From Rhodospirillales bacterium (GTDB lineage Bacteria; Pseudomonadota; Alphaproteobacteria; Rhodospirillales; Casp-alpha2), in the NCBI GenBank assembly GCA_018664265.1, contig JABJOR010000562.1:1-11913 (forward strand): 11,913 nt of DNA, in the 5' to 3' direction. This document shows positions 1 to 6,197 of the stretch, one piece after another. Under the pieces are notes generated by a model. It was not told where the DNA came from. It made no database searches and worked only from the letters and a program-made list of their open reading frames with translations. Position 1 is the first letter of the stretch. Each line of letters opens with the position of its first letter. A program made the translations under genes and the position numbers.

Positions 1-565
1 CAGGTGTCATGTTGAATTCATCAAGGAATTTACGATTGGCAAATTGAAATTGCCCATCAACCCCTGTAATAAAAATACTTTCTGCGGGATTCGAGAAAAA
101 GGCACTCATTCGTTGCTCATTAGCACGAATTTGTTTGTTTAAGGCCTCTTGTTCAAGTCTCTGGAGGCGAAAATCATTCAACTGATTAATAATGAGCGGC
201 ACCAGCTTCGTATAGACTCTTTGATCGCCTTTTCTGATGTAGTGCCTGACCCCGATGCTCATAGCGTCAGCAGCAATTTCTTCACTGCCTTTTCCGGTGA
301 TGAGTAAAATTGGTAATTCGCGGTTTTCGGCTAGAACTATTTTTGCAATATCAATACCGAGCATGTCGGGCAGCTCAAAATCCAGAGCTAAAATATCGTA
401 TGGTGATTGATGATGCATGGACAGGCCTTGCTCACCTGTAATAGCCAAATCAACCTGATAACCTTTACTTTCCATGATGAGTCTGAACAGTTCCCCAAGG
501 GGCGCAGAGTCCTCAATGTAGAGTATGCGGGCTTTGCCAGCCTCAATAGGTTCCGTAGCTTGCAT
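1..565 (-). CDS. Receiver-PAS signalling protein, N-terminal part (cut by window edge)
   Basis: I translated this by hand from the minus strand; 188 residues are visible and the C-terminus lies outside the window. Residues about 12-130 form a two-component receiver domain: acidic pair E18-D19, phosphoacceptor D62 in the context LALDFELPD, T90 of the ITGKG strand, and conserved K112 in YIRKGD. Residues about 131-153 look like a coiled-coil linker, and a PAS domain begins near residue 155 (FFSNPAESIFITGVDG, then FANRKFL). Such receiver-PAS proteins usually end in a histidine kinase or GGDEF/EAL output, but here the output domain is not visible. The ATG at 565 is the first start after a plausible promoter; its ribosome binding site is weak (AAAGGC). 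GC is about 44 percent over positions 1-540, against 55-60 percent in the lines of ubiB that I counted, so this may be an accessory gene. The domain calls are secure; the biological role is unknown. Confidence 0.85.
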   Translation of the reverse strand, partial: MQATEPIEAGKARILYIEDSAPLGELFRLIMESKGYQVDLAITGEQGLSMHHQSPYDILALDFELPDMLGIDIAKIVLAENRELPILLITGKGSEEIAADAMSIGVRHYIRKGDQRVYTKLVPLIINQLNDFRLQRLEQEALNKQIRANEQRMSAFFSNPAESIFITGVDGQFQFANRKFLDEFNMTP

Positions 566-606
566 GCTAGATTGCTTTTGTTGCCTTTTAATATGTTCCT
601 GTTTTT

Positions 607-635
607 ACAGTAGGCAACTTTTATAAATTTTTCAA
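607..635 (-). promoter_or_regulatory. Candidate promoter of the receiver-PAS gene
   Basis: Reading the minus strand, a -35-like TTGAAA (635-630) is followed after exactly 17 bases by a -10-like TACTGT (612-607). This lies 42-70 bases upstream of the ATG at 565, in the short AT-rich gap after ubiB. The -35 matches the sigma-70 type consensus well, but the -10 matches only at three positions. If real, the gene has its own transcript rather than depending on read-through from ubiEB. Confidence 0.35.
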
Positions 636-657
636 ATAGTATCCTGCTGTGGCAGTA

Positions 658-2196
658 CTAAACCAGATGGGCCAGCAGAATAAGCCCGGCGGCGAGAGCG
701 GCCCAGATATAGGGAGTAATCCGGATAGGGCCGTTATCTCCGCGAAGGGCGCGCACGGTTTTCGGGTCCAGCTTCAATTGTCCACTGGCAATCATGGCGG
801 CACCTTTTTCCAGGTTCTCAATCACGCTGGGCAGGCGTTCCAGTGTTTCGATAACCGTATCGACACCGACTTTCACACGGGCTTGCGGCCCAAGGTTTTT
901 GATCATCCAGGCCTCAATCAGGGGCCGCGAAATCATCCACATGTTGGCTTCCGGGGCCAGCTTTCGCGCCGTACCTTCTGAAACCAGCATGGTTTTTTGC
1001 AAAAGCAACAATTGCGGCTGGGCTTCCATGTCAAAGGTTTGGGTAATATGGAACAACAGGCCCAGCAGGCGACCGATGGAAACCTCGTTTTGCGGTTTGT
1101 CCAGGATGGGCTCAGCTATGGCGCGTGCGGCCTGGGTGAAGCTGTCAACGGACTTGTGGGCTGGTACCCATCCAGCGCGAAAATGTACTTCGGCAACCGA
1201 GCGATAATCCCGACGCAGAAACCCGATCAACAATTCGCCAAGAAAACGGCGGTCTTTCAGGGTCAGGCGCCCCATGATACCGAAATCCACCACATTGATA
1301 ATGCCATTTCTGTCGACAAACAGGTTGCCGGGGTGCAGATCAGCATGGAAAAACCCGTCGCGAAAGACCTGATTGAAAAAGGCGTTGGCGGCTTTTTCCA
1401 AAACGTCCACCGGATTAAGCCCGGCCTCAATGATAGCTTTGCGATCATCCAGCGGAATGGCATTGATGCGCTCAATGGTCAAAACCCGCCTGCCGCTGTG
1501 TTGCAGGAATACGGCGGGAACGTAGAATGTGGGATCACCCTGAAAGTTTTCAGCCAGCTCGGAAGCTGCTGCGGCTTCAAAGCGTAGATCCATCTCCATC
1601 TGAATGGTTTCGGCGAGGATTTCCACCGATTGAACCGGGCGTAACCTGCGCATGCCAGGCACTGTGCGCTCGATCATTCTGGCTGCCCAACGAAACAGGT
1701 TGAGGTCGCGTTGGAAGGCATGTTCGATATTCGGGCGCAGGACTTTTACGGCAACTTCCTCGCCATCATTGGTTACGGCGAAATGGACTTGCGCGATGGA
1801 GGCCGCGGCGACGGGCGTGTCATCAAATTCGCTGTATAAATCTTCAATGGGCTGGCCCAGCTCCTTGACGATGGCTTCGCGGGCCAAACGGGCTGTAAAT
1901 GGCGGTATTTGATCCTGTAAATGGGACAGATCATCGCACATTTCCTCGCCAAACAAATCAGACCGCGTAGACAGGGCTTGGCCCAGCTTGATAAAGCTTG
2001 GCCCGGCCTCCTGCAGGGCGCGTGACAGACGCTGGCCCTTGCGTCCCTTGCGATTGCGGCGAATGCTGCCAAACTTGGCAAGCCATTGGATACCGGTGGG
2101 CATGCCCATTTCTTTGAGTATAAACAAGGCATCGTGACGGGCCAGAATTCGTCCGACCCGTATCAATCGCATGGCATTTTGGAAATCTTCGATCAT
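658..2196 (-). CDS. ubiB: Ubiquinone biosynthesis protein UbiB, atypical ABC1/ADCK-type kinase
   Basis: A 512-residue protein of the UbiB/ABC1/COQ8 family, needed for aerobic ubiquinone synthesis as a membrane-associated ATPase or kinase-like factor. All family marks are present: the KxGQ motif K70-L-G-Q73, the alanine-rich nucleotide loop A130-A-A-S133 that replaces the glycine-rich loop of normal kinases, the lysine K151 in VAVKVLRP, the catalytic segment H284-A-D286-L-H-P-G-N291, and metal-binding D304-F-G306. A hydrophobic C-terminal helix (about residues 495-512, YIWAALAAGLILLAHLV) fits the usual membrane anchor. Length is normal for bacterial UbiB. The start lies 27 bases after the ubiE stop on the same strand, so ubiE-ubiB are very probably co-transcribed. 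The start is preceded only by a weak GCGGAA ribosome site. In many alphaproteobacteria coaBC follows ubiB, but here a signalling gene does. Confidence 0.96.
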   Translation of the reverse strand: MIEDFQNAMRLIRVGRILARHDALFILKEMGMPTGIQWLAKFGSIRRNRKGRKGQRLSRALQEAGPSFIKLGQALSTRSDLFGEEMCDDLSHLQDQIPPFTARLAREAIVKELGQPIEDLYSEFDDTPVAAASIAQVHFAVTNDGEEVAVKVLRPNIEHAFQRDLNLFRWAARMIERTVPGMRRLRPVQSVEILAETIQMEMDLRFEAAAASELAENFQGDPTFYVPAVFLQHSGRRVLTIERINAIPLDDRKAIIEAGLNPVDVLEKAANAFFNQVFRDGFFHADLHPGNLFVDRNGIINVVDFGIMGRLTLKDRRFLGELLIGFLRRDYRSVAEVHFRAGWVPAHKSVDSFTQAARAIAEPILDKPQNEVSIGRLLGLLFHITQTFDMEAQPQLLLLQKTMLVSEGTARKLAPEANMWMISRPLIEAWMIKNLGPQARVKVGVDTVIETLERLPSVIENLEKGAAMIASGQLKLDPKTVRALRGDNGPIRITPYIWAALAAGLILLAHLV

Positions 2197-2223
2197 ATCA
2201 TTCGTTCCGCTTGCCCAATGATT

Positions 2224-2967
2224 CTAAATTCGCCATGCTGAATGAATAGCCGCAATACCGCCGCTGAGGTTTGAATACTTGACCTGAGACAAGCCAGCTT
2301 CCGTGATCATTTCGGCAAAACCCTCTTGCGTGGGGAAGCGCCGGATACTTTCGGCAAGATATTGATAAGCCTCACGGTCCCCGGCAATCTGACTGCCGAG
2401 AGTTGGTAGAACCTTGAAGGAATAGGTATCGTAAATTTTTTCCAGGGCTGGCAGGGCAACATGGGAAAATTCAAGGCACATAAAGCGTCCGCCGGGTTTT
2501 AAAACTCGCTTGGCTTCGCGTAACGCCGCGTCAATATGAGTAACGTTGCGAATGCAAAATGAAATTGTATAAGCATCAACACTGTGATCTTCAACAGGTA
2601 ATTTTTCAGCGTCACCGTTGATCCAGGTGATATTGTCCAAAATGCCCCGGTCAATGGCTCGATCTTTGCCAACATCAAGCATCTCCTTGTTGATATCCAC
2701 CACTGTGACTTCGCCGCCACCTTCTTTAAGAAAGCTGAAGGCAATATCGCCAGTTCCGCCGCCCACATCGAGCAGCTTCATGGACGCCGTGGGGCGCAGC
2801 CAGTCGATCAGGGTCTTTTTCCACAGCCTGTGGATGCCGAGGCTCATGAGATCGTTCATCAGATCGTACTTTGGTGCAACGGAATCAAAAACTTCGCGCA
2901 CCATCCCGGCCTTCTGGCCCTCTTCGACCGTGGAAAATCCGAAATGTGTGGTGTTTTCTTCTGACAT
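2224..2967 (-). CDS. ubiE: Ubiquinone/menaquinone C-methyltransferase UbiE
   Basis: A 247-residue class I S-adenosylmethionine methyltransferase that adds the ring C-methyl group in ubiquinone (and demethylmenaquinone) synthesis. Visible signatures are the N-terminal FDSVAPKYDLMNDLMSLG (28-45) followed by HRLWK, SAM motif I LLDVGGGTGD (65-74), the acidic residue D91 after motif I, GDAEKLP (118-124), the ISFCIRNV segment (135-142), VLKPGGRF (155-162), and the family C-terminus GGIAAIHSAWRI. The frame is open to an ATG at 3018, which would add 17 residues. I chose the ATG at 2967 because family similarity begins there and the upstream ATG has no ribosome site. That upstream stretch also overlaps the divergent promoter region shared with mutM. 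ubiE leads the ubiE-ubiB unit. Confidence 0.95.
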   Translation of the reverse strand: MSEENTTHFGFSTVEEGQKAGMVREVFDSVAPKYDLMNDLMSLGIHRLWKKTLIDWLRPTASMKLLDVGGGTGDIAFSFLKEGGGEVTVVDINKEMLDVGKDRAIDRGILDNITWINGDAEKLPVEDHSVDAYTISFCIRNVTHIDAALREAKRVLKPGGRFMCLEFSHVALPALEKIYDTYSFKVLPTLGSQIAGDREAYQYLAESIRRFPTQEGFAEMITEAGLSQVKYSNLSGGIAAIHSAWRI

Positions 2968-3036
2968 TGCCCAGCTCGTATAATAATTAAGTGCGACACC
3001 ATAGCCTAAGGTTGTCATATAGGCTAGATATAGAAA
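2968..3036. promoter_or_regulatory. Divergent ubiE / mutM promoter region with inverted repeat
   Basis: This 69-base gap separates divergently read ubiE and mutM. It holds an AT-rich core with a perfect TATAAT on the plus strand (2979-2984) that could serve mutM, and an overlapping TATTAT on the minus strand (2985-2980) that could serve ubiE. No convincing -35 is spaced correctly for either, so promoter assignment is tentative. A 7-base inverted repeat, TAGCCTA (3002-3008) and TAGGCTA (3020-3026) with an 11-base spacer, lies just before the mutM start and resembles an operator. No strong ribosome site precedes mutM (only AGGCTAG at 3021-3027). Confidence 0.45.
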
Positions 3037-3870
3037 ATGCCAGAATTACCCGAAGTTGAAACCGTAAAATGTGGATTGGACCCTGTTCTTGATGGCCGGG
3101 TGCTCAGCCGTGTTATTGCCCGCAGGCCAGATTTACGCTTTCCCTTGCCAGACGGCTTTGGTCAGCGCTTGACAGGGCGCACTGTTCAACGGCTTTCTCG
3201 GCGGGCCAAATATTTGCTGGTGCATTTGGATAATGGCGAGGTCTTGATCTGGCATCTGGGCATGTCGGGCCGGGTGTTGATCTTTGAAGACACGCCGCCG
3301 CCCGAAGAAAAACACGATCACATTATAATAGAGACCGATCAGGGCGCGACGGTCCGGTTCAATGACACCCGGCGTTTTGGTTTTATGGATTTGTGCGAGG
3401 CAGGAAAGCTGGAAAGCCATCCCATGATGGCCAAGCTGGGACCGGAACCTCTGGAAGACAGCTTCGATGCCAAAATGCTGGCAAGCCAGCTTGCCGGACG
3501 CAAGACCCCGATCAAGGCGGCCTTGCTGGATCAGTCCGTGGTCGCGGGGCTGGGCAATATCTATGTTTCGGAAAGTCTGTTTTATGCAGGCATCTCGCCA
3601 AAGCGCTCGGCCTATACGGTGCAAGGTGGTCGGGCAGAGAAACTGGTGGGCTCTATTAAACAGGTACTGAAAGCTGCCATTGCCGCAGGTGGCTCAAGCC
3701 TGAAAGACCACCGTCAGACCTCGGGAGAGCTGGGCTATTTCCAGCATCAGTTTGCAGTTTATGACAAGGCCGGGCAGAAGTGCCCCGGCTGTGATTGCGC
3801 AGATGGCAGTATTCAACAGATTGTACAGTCTGGCCGATCAACCTATTTCTGCACCCGCAAACAGAAATAA
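3037..3870 (+). CDS. mutM: Formamidopyrimidine-DNA glycosylase (Fpg/MutM) with altered zinc finger
   Basis: A 277-residue bifunctional glycosylase/AP lyase that removes 8-oxoguanine and formamidopyrimidines from oxidised DNA. The catalytic N-terminus is intact: after loss of Met the protein starts P2-E3-L-P-E-V-E-T. The K58 equivalent (RRAKYLL) and HLGMSGR (73-79) are present. The helix-two-turn-helix part includes VVAGLGNIYVSE, and the GRST loop (R267) before the end fits the conserved arginine of the zinc finger. The oddity is the zinc finger itself. Cysteines lie at 249, 252, 254 and 272, but the last ligand, normally the second Cys of CxxC just before the terminal Gln, is K275 (FCTRKQK, stop). 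The extra cysteine C252 may compensate or metal binding may be altered. Family identity is not in doubt; full activity is less certain. Confidence 0.95.
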   Translation: MPELPEVETVKCGLDPVLDGRVLSRVIARRPDLRFPLPDGFGQRLTGRTVQRLSRRAKYLLVHLDNGEVLIWHLGMSGRVLIFEDTPPPEEKHDHIIIETDQGATVRFNDTRRFGFMDLCEAGKLESHPMMAKLGPEPLEDSFDAKMLASQLAGRKTPIKAALLDQSVVAGLGNIYVSESLFYAGISPKRSAYTVQGGRAEKLVGSIKQVLKAAIAAGGSSLKDHRQTSGELGYFQHQFAVYDKAGQKCPGCDCADGSIQQIVQSGRSTYFCTRKQK

Positions 3871-3931
3871 TCTGCTTTAGACACTTAAAATTGGACGTGC
3901 AAAACAGGCTGTGCGGCCCTATAACTTTCCT

Positions 3932-4324
3932 ATGAAACAGTTTCTGCGCTTATTCCCTGTTGTGTTGATGTTGGGCCTTCTTGGAACAGTGCCCCGTCCT
4001 GTGTGGGCCGAGGACACTCAGTTTATAAGTGCAATTGAAGACTTGCCTTTGATGGCAGGGCTGGTCGAAGACACAGACAGCGCTTTGGTGTTTGATAGTT
4101 CTGGCGGGCGTTATGTAGAAGCCTTTGCCGATGGCGCACTCACGTCCAAGGACGTAACGGTCTTTTATAAAGCAACCTTGCCGCAATTGGGTTGGCAAAA
4201 AACTGGCGGAATGACAGATTTCACGTTTGAGCGTGAAGATGAGACCCTGATGCTGGAAATCACAAACAAAGCAGACACGGCTGGTATGATCCGGGTGCGT
4301 TTCGTGCTGTCACCGAAAAAGTAA
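3932..4324 (+). CDS. Small predicted secreted (periplasmic) protein of unknown function
   Basis: I do not recognise a named family. From the ATG at 3932 the protein has 130 residues. Residues 1-26 are a clear Sec signal peptide: basic start MKQFLR, hydrophobic core [12 protein letters not shown], and a likely signal peptidase I site after V24-W-A26. There is no lipobox cysteine, so a soluble periplasmic protein is expected, about 104 residues mature. The mature part looks like one small mixed alpha/beta domain: [15 protein letters not shown] (54-68), then [11 protein letters not shown] (78-88), then a charged strand [12 protein letters not shown] (99-110) and a final strand IRVRFVLS. The frame is open from a GTG at 3911, which I rejected because the signal peptide starts at 3932. 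No good ribosome site is seen. It lies 61 bases after mutM and 25 before the hydratase gene, so read-through expression is likely. Confidence 0.8.
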   Translation: MKQFLRLFPVVLMLGLLGTVPRPVWAEDTQFISAIEDLPLMAGLVEDTDSALVFDSSGGRYVEAFADGALTSKDVTVFYKATLPQLGWQKTGGMTDFTFEREDETLMLEITNKADTAGMIRVRFVLSPKK

Positions 4325-4349
4325 ATTTTACATCTCTGGAGAGCCCCCC

Positions 4350-5123
4350 ATGTCTTATAAGACAATCCTTGTAGAAGAACGCGATGCTGTTGGCCTTATC
4401 ACACTCAATCGCCCTGATGCGCTCAATGCGCTGAATGCAGAGCTGATTGGTGAATTGGGGCACGCGCTTGATGACTTTGAAGCCAATGACGCCATTGGCG
4501 CTATTGTCCTGACAGGCAGCGAGAAAGCTTTTGCCGCGGGAGCCGACATCAAGGAAATGATGAATTTTACCTACATGGATGCGTACCTGGCGAATTTTCT
4601 CAATGATTGGGAACACGTGACCACCATCCGCAAGCCGGTGATTGCCGCTGTCGCCGGGTTTGCTCTGGGTGGCGGATGCGAACTTGCCATGATGTGCGAC
4701 TTTATCCTGGCCGGTGACAATGCCCAGTTCGGTCAGCCTGAAATCAAGCTCGGCACCATGCCTGGTGCGGGTGGCTCGCAGCGACTTACGCGGGCTGTTG
4801 GAAAATCAAAGGCCATGGAGATGATCCTCACGGGCCGCATGATCGATGCCATTGAGGCCGAACGGGCCGGACTTGTGGCCCGGATTGTACCTGCCAGTGA
4901 GTTGGTGGATGATGCTGTCAAAACAGCCAGCAAGATTGCAGCCATGTCCAGACCGTCTGTTATGATGGCCAAGGAATGCGTCAATAAGGCTTATGAAAGC
5001 TCGCTAAGCGAGGGCGTGCACTTTGAACGACGTATGTTTCATGCGAGTTTTGCAACGGACGATCAAAAAGAAGGCATGGCGGCTTTTGCTGAAAAGCGTA
5101 AACCCGAGTTCAGCAATCGCTAA
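4350..5123 (+). CDS. Enoyl-CoA hydratase (crotonase family)
   Basis: A 257-residue crotonase-fold enzyme that hydrates 2-trans-enoyl-CoA to 3-hydroxyacyl-CoA in fatty-acid or amino-acid degradation. Both catalytic glutamates of true enoyl-CoA hydratases are present at the family spacing of 20: E111 in [11 protein letters not shown] and E131 in FGQPEIKLG. The oxyanion/CoA motif [11 protein letters not shown] (60-70) and the PGAGGSQRL segment (138-146) are also present. The protein closely resembles the short-chain hydratase type (mitochondrial ECHS1/PaaF-like), so short acyl-CoA substrates are likely, though the exact substrate cannot be read from sequence. A good ribosome site CTGGAG sits about 10 bases before the ATG. 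The gene lies between mutM and rpsT, a common alphaproteobacterial arrangement that probably reflects conserved order rather than shared function. Confidence 0.94.
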   Translation: MSYKTILVEERDAVGLITLNRPDALNALNAELIGELGHALDDFEANDAIGAIVLTGSEKAFAAGADIKEMMNFTYMDAYLANFLNDWEHVTTIRKPVIAAVAGFALGGGCELAMMCDFILAGDNAQFGQPEIKLGTMPGAGGSQRLTRAVGKSKAMEMILTGRMIDAIEAERAGLVARIVPASELVDDAVKTASKIAAMSRPSVMMAKECVNKAYESSLSEGVHFERRMFHASFATDDQKEGMAAFAEKRKPEFSNR

Positions 5124-5152
5124 TTTTATGCGAATTCTTTGCATAGCAAGGG

Positions 5153-5181
5153 TTGACGGGGTGCCCCGGCATCTATATACC
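5153..5181 (+). promoter_or_regulatory. Strong rpsT promoter and leader
   Basis: A -35-like TTGACG (5153-5158) is followed after 17 bases by TATACC (5176-5181), overlapping TATATA (5174-5179). This fits the alphaproteobacterial housekeeping pattern. The predicted start near 5188 gives a leader of about 88 bases before rpsT. The leader contains a small hairpin, ACGTT (5226-5230), loop TTTG, AACGT (5235-5239). The spacer between -35 and -10 is GC-rich (GGGGTGCCCC). Confidence 0.6.
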
Positions 5182-5275
5182 CTCGCACTCTGAATTGAAT
5201 TTGAGCGTCTTTGCCCTGATTTTATACGTTTTTGAACGTTTGTGGCGCAGACAATTATAGTAGGACGAAATAACG

Positions 5276-5539
5276 ATGGCTAATTCACCACAATCAAAGA
5301 AGCGCGTTCGCCAGACTGAACGCCGCACTGAAGTAAACCGCAACCGTCGCAGCCGCATGCGGGGCTATGTTCGTGGCGTTGAAGAAGCGATCGAAAGTGG
5401 TAACAGCGCAGCAGCCAAGGAAGCTTTCCTTGCAGCAGAACCGCAGCTTATGCGGAGCGCTCAGAAGGGCCTCGTTCACAAGAACGCAGCGTCCCGAAAA
5501 GTGTCTCGTCTGTCAGCCCGCATCAAGGCAATGGCCTGA
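5276..5539 (+). CDS. rpsT: 30S ribosomal protein S20
   Basis: An 87-residue, strongly basic, helical protein matching bacterial S20, a primary 16S rRNA binding protein of the 30S body. The N-terminus [17 protein letters not shown] and the C-terminal [16 protein letters not shown] are the family hallmarks, and the length is standard. The start is ATG, with a modest AGGACGA ribosome site 8-14 bases upstream. It has its own promoter about 90 bases upstream and its own intrinsic terminator 20 bases downstream, so it is a single-gene transcription unit. S20 often controls its own translation in other bacteria; the short leader hairpin here is too small to claim the same. Confidence 0.97.
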   Translation: MANSPQSKKRVRQTERRTEVNRNRRSRMRGYVRGVEEAIESGNSAAAKEAFLAAEPQLMRSAQKGLVHKNAASRKVSRLSARIKAMA

Positions 5540-5560
5540 GCATTTTCTCTATAGAATTTT

Positions 5561-5593
5561 AAAAAGCCGTACTCATTTGAGTGCGGCTTTTTT
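5561..5593 (+). terminator. rpsT intrinsic terminator
   Basis: The stem AAAAAGCCGTACTC (5561-5574) pairs with GAGTGCGGCTTTTTT (5579-5593) across an ATTT loop, with one T-G wobble, and ends in a T run. The stem is A-rich on the left, so it could also act on the opposite strand. Confidence 0.92.
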
Positions 5594-5945
5594 ATATCCG
5601 GGTTTTGTATCCACCATTAGAAATAAAACCTGATTCAGGATTGATTTCCAAAGCCTGAATACAGGGCAACTTTTACGCGTTGCGACCTCCGCGAATCGAA
5701 ATCTGTCAAGGGTATATATTTACTTTTTTTCCCACTTTTTTCCCCTGATAGCCCTTTCGGCATATTGCCATGAGACACAGACAGACTTAAGATCATTTCC
5801 AGACCACATGATTTAAGGTTCATTATATTTATAGTTCTATCGTGCGACGTCGTGCCGGAATTCGATGCTGATTAATTGGTCGTTGAAATCGGGCAGATGC
5901 AAAATTGAGTTTTACTGTAAATAAAATACGAAAATTAAATCGCGT

Positions 5946-5961
5946 TGTGACAGAGTGCACA
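5946..5961. promoter_or_regulatory. CRP/FNR-type binding site candidate
   Basis: TGTGA (5946-5950), six bases, then GCACA (5957-5961). This matches nine of the ten conserved positions of the CRP consensus TGTGA-N6-TCACA. It lies about 240 bases upstream of the dnaA start. A chance match is possible in 600 bases, and no regulator gene is in the window. Confidence 0.3.
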
Positions 5962-6094
5962 GCAATGCGGTTCGGTGTATGATAAACTGACACTGAAATT
6001 TTTAGTTCGGAAATGTCTGGTGCGCCAAACATAATAATTAAAAATGCTATGCGGGAGGGTTTAAAAAAATTCGGTCACTGACACTGTATATCTT

Positions 6095-6123
6095 TTGATG
6101 CTGTTATTGATTGGCTGAATATT
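6095..6123 (+). promoter_or_regulatory. Candidate dnaA promoter
   Basis: TTGATG (6095-6100) is followed after 17 bases by AATATT (6118-6123). The -35 is good; the -10 is a weak match. Transcription would start near 6130, leaving a leader of about 68 bases before the ATG at 6198. Other promoters further upstream in the long interval are quite possible. Confidence 0.35.
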
Positions 6124-6159
6124 TTTGAAATTTTCCCTGTATGGATCGGGTGGAGAGTG

Positions 6160-6187
6160 TGCCGGATAAAAGTCCGGTAATCGAGGA
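6160..6187 (+). promoter_or_regulatory. dnaA leader hairpin next to the ribosome binding site
   Basis: A 7-bp stem (6160-6166 with 6173-6179: T-A, one G-U, then CCGGA/TCCGG) closes a six-base TAAAAG loop. Three bases later comes the ribosome site GAGGA (6183-6187), 10 bases before the ATG at 6198. The position suggests a role in translation of dnaA and supports 6198 as the start. Confidence 0.5.
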
Positions 6188-6197
6188 TCGAAATTTT

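Larger units (their letters stand above)
5594..6197. other. Long AT-rich non-coding interval before dnaA
   Basis: About 600 bases between the rpsT terminator and the dnaA start (658 from stop to start) hold no gene I can support; two short minus-strand frames here lack ribosome sites and any family likeness. GC is low, about 28-47 percent by line. I find no cluster of DnaA boxes: the best match to TTATCCACA is GTATCCACC (5607-5615), with two mismatches. Visible elements are paired CCTG/CAGG palindromes near 5629-5665, two GANTC methylation-type sites (5632-5636, 5693-5697), a tandem ACTTTTTT-CCC repeat (5722-5745), an 8-base palindrome CGACGTCG (5845-5852), a CtrA-like half match (5872-5886), a CRP-like site (5946-5961), and a repeated decamer ACTGACACTG (5986-5995, 6077-6086). 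It is best read as a large regulatory region for dnaA. Confidence 0.7.

Noticed and set aside
407..613. 68-residue plus-strand frame
   Set aside because: Antisense to the receiver domain, which has all its key residues.
640..660. Small CTGC/GCAG hairpin after ubiB as a terminator
   Set aside because: Four-base stem without a T run on the minus strand.
997..1587. 196-residue plus-strand frame opposite ubiB
   Set aside because: Shadow of ubiB; no family likeness, and UbiB motifs on the other strand are complete.
2968..3018. 17-residue N-terminal extension of UbiE from the ATG at 3018
   Set aside because: No ribosome site, no family similarity, and it overlaps the divergent promoter region.
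3133..3624. 163-residue minus-strand frame opposite mutM
   Set aside because: Shadow of mutM with no recognisable domain.
5127..5145. TATGC/GCATA inverted repeat after the hydratase gene as a terminator
   Set aside because: Only five pairs with a nine-base loop and no T run.
5635..6032. Two small minus-strand frames (62 and 67 residues) in the rpsT-dnaA interval
   Set aside because: No ribosome sites, no family likeness, odd composition; likely chance frames in non-coding DNA.
5594..6197. Replication origin next to dnaA
   Set aside because: AT-rich and beside dnaA, but no cluster of DnaA boxes; the best is a single site with two mismatches. Origins in this class often lie near hemE instead.
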